Source: Pseudomonadota bacterium (lineage in GTDB: Bacteria; Pseudomonadota; Gammaproteobacteria; Burkholderiales; Rhodocyclaceae). Taken from it: 64,000 nt of DNA. Positions within the stretch are counted from its first letter, which is position 1. Each line of letters starts with the position of its first letter. Made by a program: the position numbers and the translations under genes. Under the pieces are notes generated by a model, which saw only the letters and a list, made by a program, of their open reading frames with translations, was not told the DNA's origin and made no database searches. The stretch covers positions 1 to 64,000 of the forward strand of contig JAGTRT010000023.1 in NCBI GenBank assembly GCA_018261895.1. Direction: 5' to 3'. Below, in pieces: positions 61,882 to 64,000 of the stretch.

Positions 61882-62363
61882 TGCAGCAATTCCTGGACAT
61901 GGCGGGCGAAGGTCGCTTCGTCCGCCTCGCCGACGATCTTGCCGCGCACGATGCCCTGGCCGTCGATGAAGAAGGTGGTCGGCAGGCCGACCACGCCATA
62001 GCTGCGGGCGATGGCTGAATTCTCGTCGAGCAGCGCCGGGTAGCTGACGCCGAGCTTGGCCATGAAGGCGCTGATCGTCGCCTTGTCCTGGCCCGCGTTG
62101 ATCGCCAGCACCTGCAGCTTGCCCTGGTTGGCCCGATAGACGGGTTCGATGGCCTTCATTTCGCCCTCGCAGAACTTGCACCAGTCAGCCCAGAAGCGGA
62201 CGACCAGCGCCTTGCCGGCATAGGCGGCGGGAAACTGCTCGGCAGCGCCATCAAGCCGGCTGGTCTGGAAAGCCGGGGCGGTGCTGCCAATATTGATGTT
62301 GGCCTTGGGCGTCTCGCTGCCGCAGGCGCTCAAAAACAGGGCGAAAATCAGGAGAAAGCGCAT
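61878..62363 (-). CDS. TlpA-like thioredoxin-fold lipoprotein
   Basis: Lipobox LFLSACGS; VRFWADWCKFCEGEM; GLPTTFFIDGQG. Confidence 0.88.
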   Translation of the reverse strand: MRFLLIFALFLSACGSETPKANINIGSTAPAFQTSRLDGAAEQFPAAYAGKALVVRFWADWCKFCEGEMKAIEPVYRANQGKLQVLAINAGQDKATISAFMAKLGVSYPALLDENSAIARSYGVVGLPTTFFIDGQGIVRGKIVGEADEATFARHVQELLQ

Positions 62364-62364
62364 C

Positions 62365-63372
62365 TCAGTGTTCGATCAGGATCAGGTTGGAGGTCAGCAC
62401 GAAGCCGGTGGCCAGCGCCGTGAACAGAATATAGCCTGCCACGGTCAACCCGGAAAATCGCCGAGAAATGAAAGGGATGATTTTGGCCAGACTGGGCACC
62501 CCGGCGAAGGGCTGGACGGCCCCAGCGCCCAGACCGGCCGCCGTGGCGACGAACAACGGCACGTAGAGCCAGTAACCCAGGTAGTCGTATTCCGGCTTGA
62601 GGATACAGAACGGGCAGTGGTGGTGCGGATGCTCGTAGATGTAGAGCGAGATGAAGGAGAGCACGCCGGTGATGGCGGCGATGAAGGCACCGGCGCTGGC
62701 CAGTGCCAGTAGATAGCCGCTGGTCCGCCCGCCGCGCCGCCAATGCCAGAGCGCCACGCCAATTGCGGCGATCATCGCGCCATAGAACAGCCAGATGGCC
62801 GGCAGCGGTTCGAGGCCGGAGGCTTCGGCGGCGATGGTCTTGGCCTCGCCGGAGAACAGGCTGCCGCAGCACGAGGTGATCACATTGGCCTTGAGACCGG
62901 AGAAATACTGGAACTCCAGCCAGAAGCTGCCTGCGAGCAAGGGCAGCAAAAGCAGCAGCAGGCCGTACTTGATGCGGACCAGCGGGTAATCGCGGGCTTG
63001 CGTATCGACGTGGTTGATGGCCAGCCACATGGCGGCCAGGAAGAAAATGGCCATCTGCGCGATGAGCGACGGAAAGCCGTAGTCATTGACGTTGAGCGTA
63101 CCGACCGCGCACATGGCGCCGACGAACATCACCGACAGCCGGTCGGCGTTGAAGACAAAAAGCAGCAACGCGGCCAGCTGGACGAGCATGACGAAGGAGA
63201 GCAGCGTCGAGAACAGGTAGGTGCGGCGCTCCAGCGCCAGTTGCCGCTCCGAACCGCTGGCGATGTCCCAGTGGCGGATGACCTGCACAGCAAAGGGCGC
63301 GGCGGCGAGCAGCATGAGCACCGCGACGCCGGCGGCCATGAGCAGCGCGATGATGGCGGGCTGGAAGAGCAT
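62365..63372 (-). CDS. polytopic membrane protein with Cys/His motifs, unknown function
   Basis: Multiple TM; VITSCCGSLF and YEHPHHHCPFCILKPEY. Confidence 0.65.
   Translation of the reverse strand: MLFQPAIIALLMAAGVAVLMLLAAAPFAVQVIRHWDIASGSERQLALERRTYLFSTLLSFVMLVQLAALLLFVFNADRLSVMFVGAMCAVGTLNVNDYGFPSLIAQMAIFFLAAMWLAINHVDTQARDYPLVRIKYGLLLLLLPLLAGSFWLEFQYFSGLKANVITSCCGSLFSGEAKTIAAEASGLEPLPAIWLFYGAMIAAIGVALWHWRRGGRTSGYLLALASAGAFIAAITGVLSFISLYIYEHPHHHCPFCILKPEYDYLGYWLYVPLFVATAAGLGAGAVQPFAGVPSLAKIIPFISRRFSGLTVAGYILFTALATGFVLTSNLILIEH
62441..62469. repeat. divergent dispersed-repeat copy within CDS
   Basis: acggtcaacccggaaaatcgccgagaaat. Confidence 0.5.
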
Positions 63373-64000
63373 CAGCCGTCCACGAGGCGGCCGTCACGCA
63401 TGCCGACCACCCGATGCACGGCGCTCGACTCGACGACCAGCGGGTCGTGGCTGGTCAGCAGCACCGTCTTGCCGGCCGCCGTGAAGCCTTCGAGGATGGC
63501 CATGAATTCCCGCGACAGCGCGGTATCAAGGTTGGCCGTCGGCTCGTCGGCGATGATCACTTCCGGGTTGTTGATCAGGGCGCGGGCGATGGCAACACGC
63601 TGCTGCTCTCCGCCGGACAGCCATTCGACCTTGGCGGCGCTACGGTGGCCGAGCTTGAGCTGGTCGAAGAGCTCGCCCGCCGCCGCGACCAGTTCGGCGC
63701 GTGGCCGGCCGGTCGGGAAGGCCGGCAGGATGACGTTTTCGAGCGCCGACAGGCCCTTGATCAGGTTGAATTGCTGGAAGACAAAGCCGAAGCTCTGGCG
63801 GCGGATGTCGGTCAGGAAGCGTTCGGGCAGGCCGGAAATATCCTCGCCCTTGAAGCGCACCCGGCCGTGGGTGGGCCGACTCAGGCAGCCGACGATGGTC
63901 AGCAGCGTGGTCTTGCCCGAACCGCTCGGGCCACGGAAGGCGGTGACCTTGCCGGCTTCAACCGTCAGATCGATGCCGTGCAGCGCCCAGTATTCGTTGG
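63372..64000 (-). CDS. ABC transporter ATP-binding protein (LolD/MacB-like), 5' end outside window
   Basis: Walker A GPSGSGKTTLL, signature LSGGEQQRVAIARAL, Walker B VIIADEPTANLD. Confidence 0.88.
   Translation of the reverse strand, partial: NEYWALHGIDLTVEAGKVTAFRGPSGSGKTTLLTIVGCLSRPTHGRVRFKGEDISGLPERFLTDIRRQSFGFVFQQFNLIKGLSALENVILPAFPTGRPRAELVAAAGELFDQLKLGHRSAAKVEWLSGGEQQRVAIARALINNPEVIIADEPTANLDTALSREFMAILEGFTAAGKTVLLTSHDPLVVESSAVHRVVGMRDGRLVDG

Overview
This is a high-GC beta-proteobacterial chromosomal window, Rhodocyclales/Dechloromonas-like by gene content and order (inference; no search was run). It is mostly core metabolism: cysS, ppiA/ppiB, lpxH, recQ, metZ-purF-cvpA-dedD-folC-accD-trpA-trpB-trpF-truA, fimV, asd-leuB-leuD-leuC, aroC and queD. 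It also holds a nearly complete MSHA type IV pilus locus (about 13.2-30.1 kb, with mshQ inverted) and a copper/NosL-type operon at the right edge (56.4-64 kb). Two things stand out. (1) A cryptic integron cassette array at about 7.64-8.81 kb has three lower-GC small genes separated by two convincing attC sites and no integrase in the window. (2) A dispersed ~35-bp repeat, consensus about ACGGTCAACCGGAAAAAATGCCCAAAATCGAAAT, occurs about 12 times at gene boundaries. It appears once as an inverted pair (REPIN/MITE-like), brackets the cassette array in direct orientation, and in places contributes start codons, stop codons or in-frame peptide. Two genes (an acyl-CoA ligase and a nosL) look like pseudogenes with short, out-of-frame internal deletions. 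No rRNA, tRNA, CRISPR array or prophage was seen.
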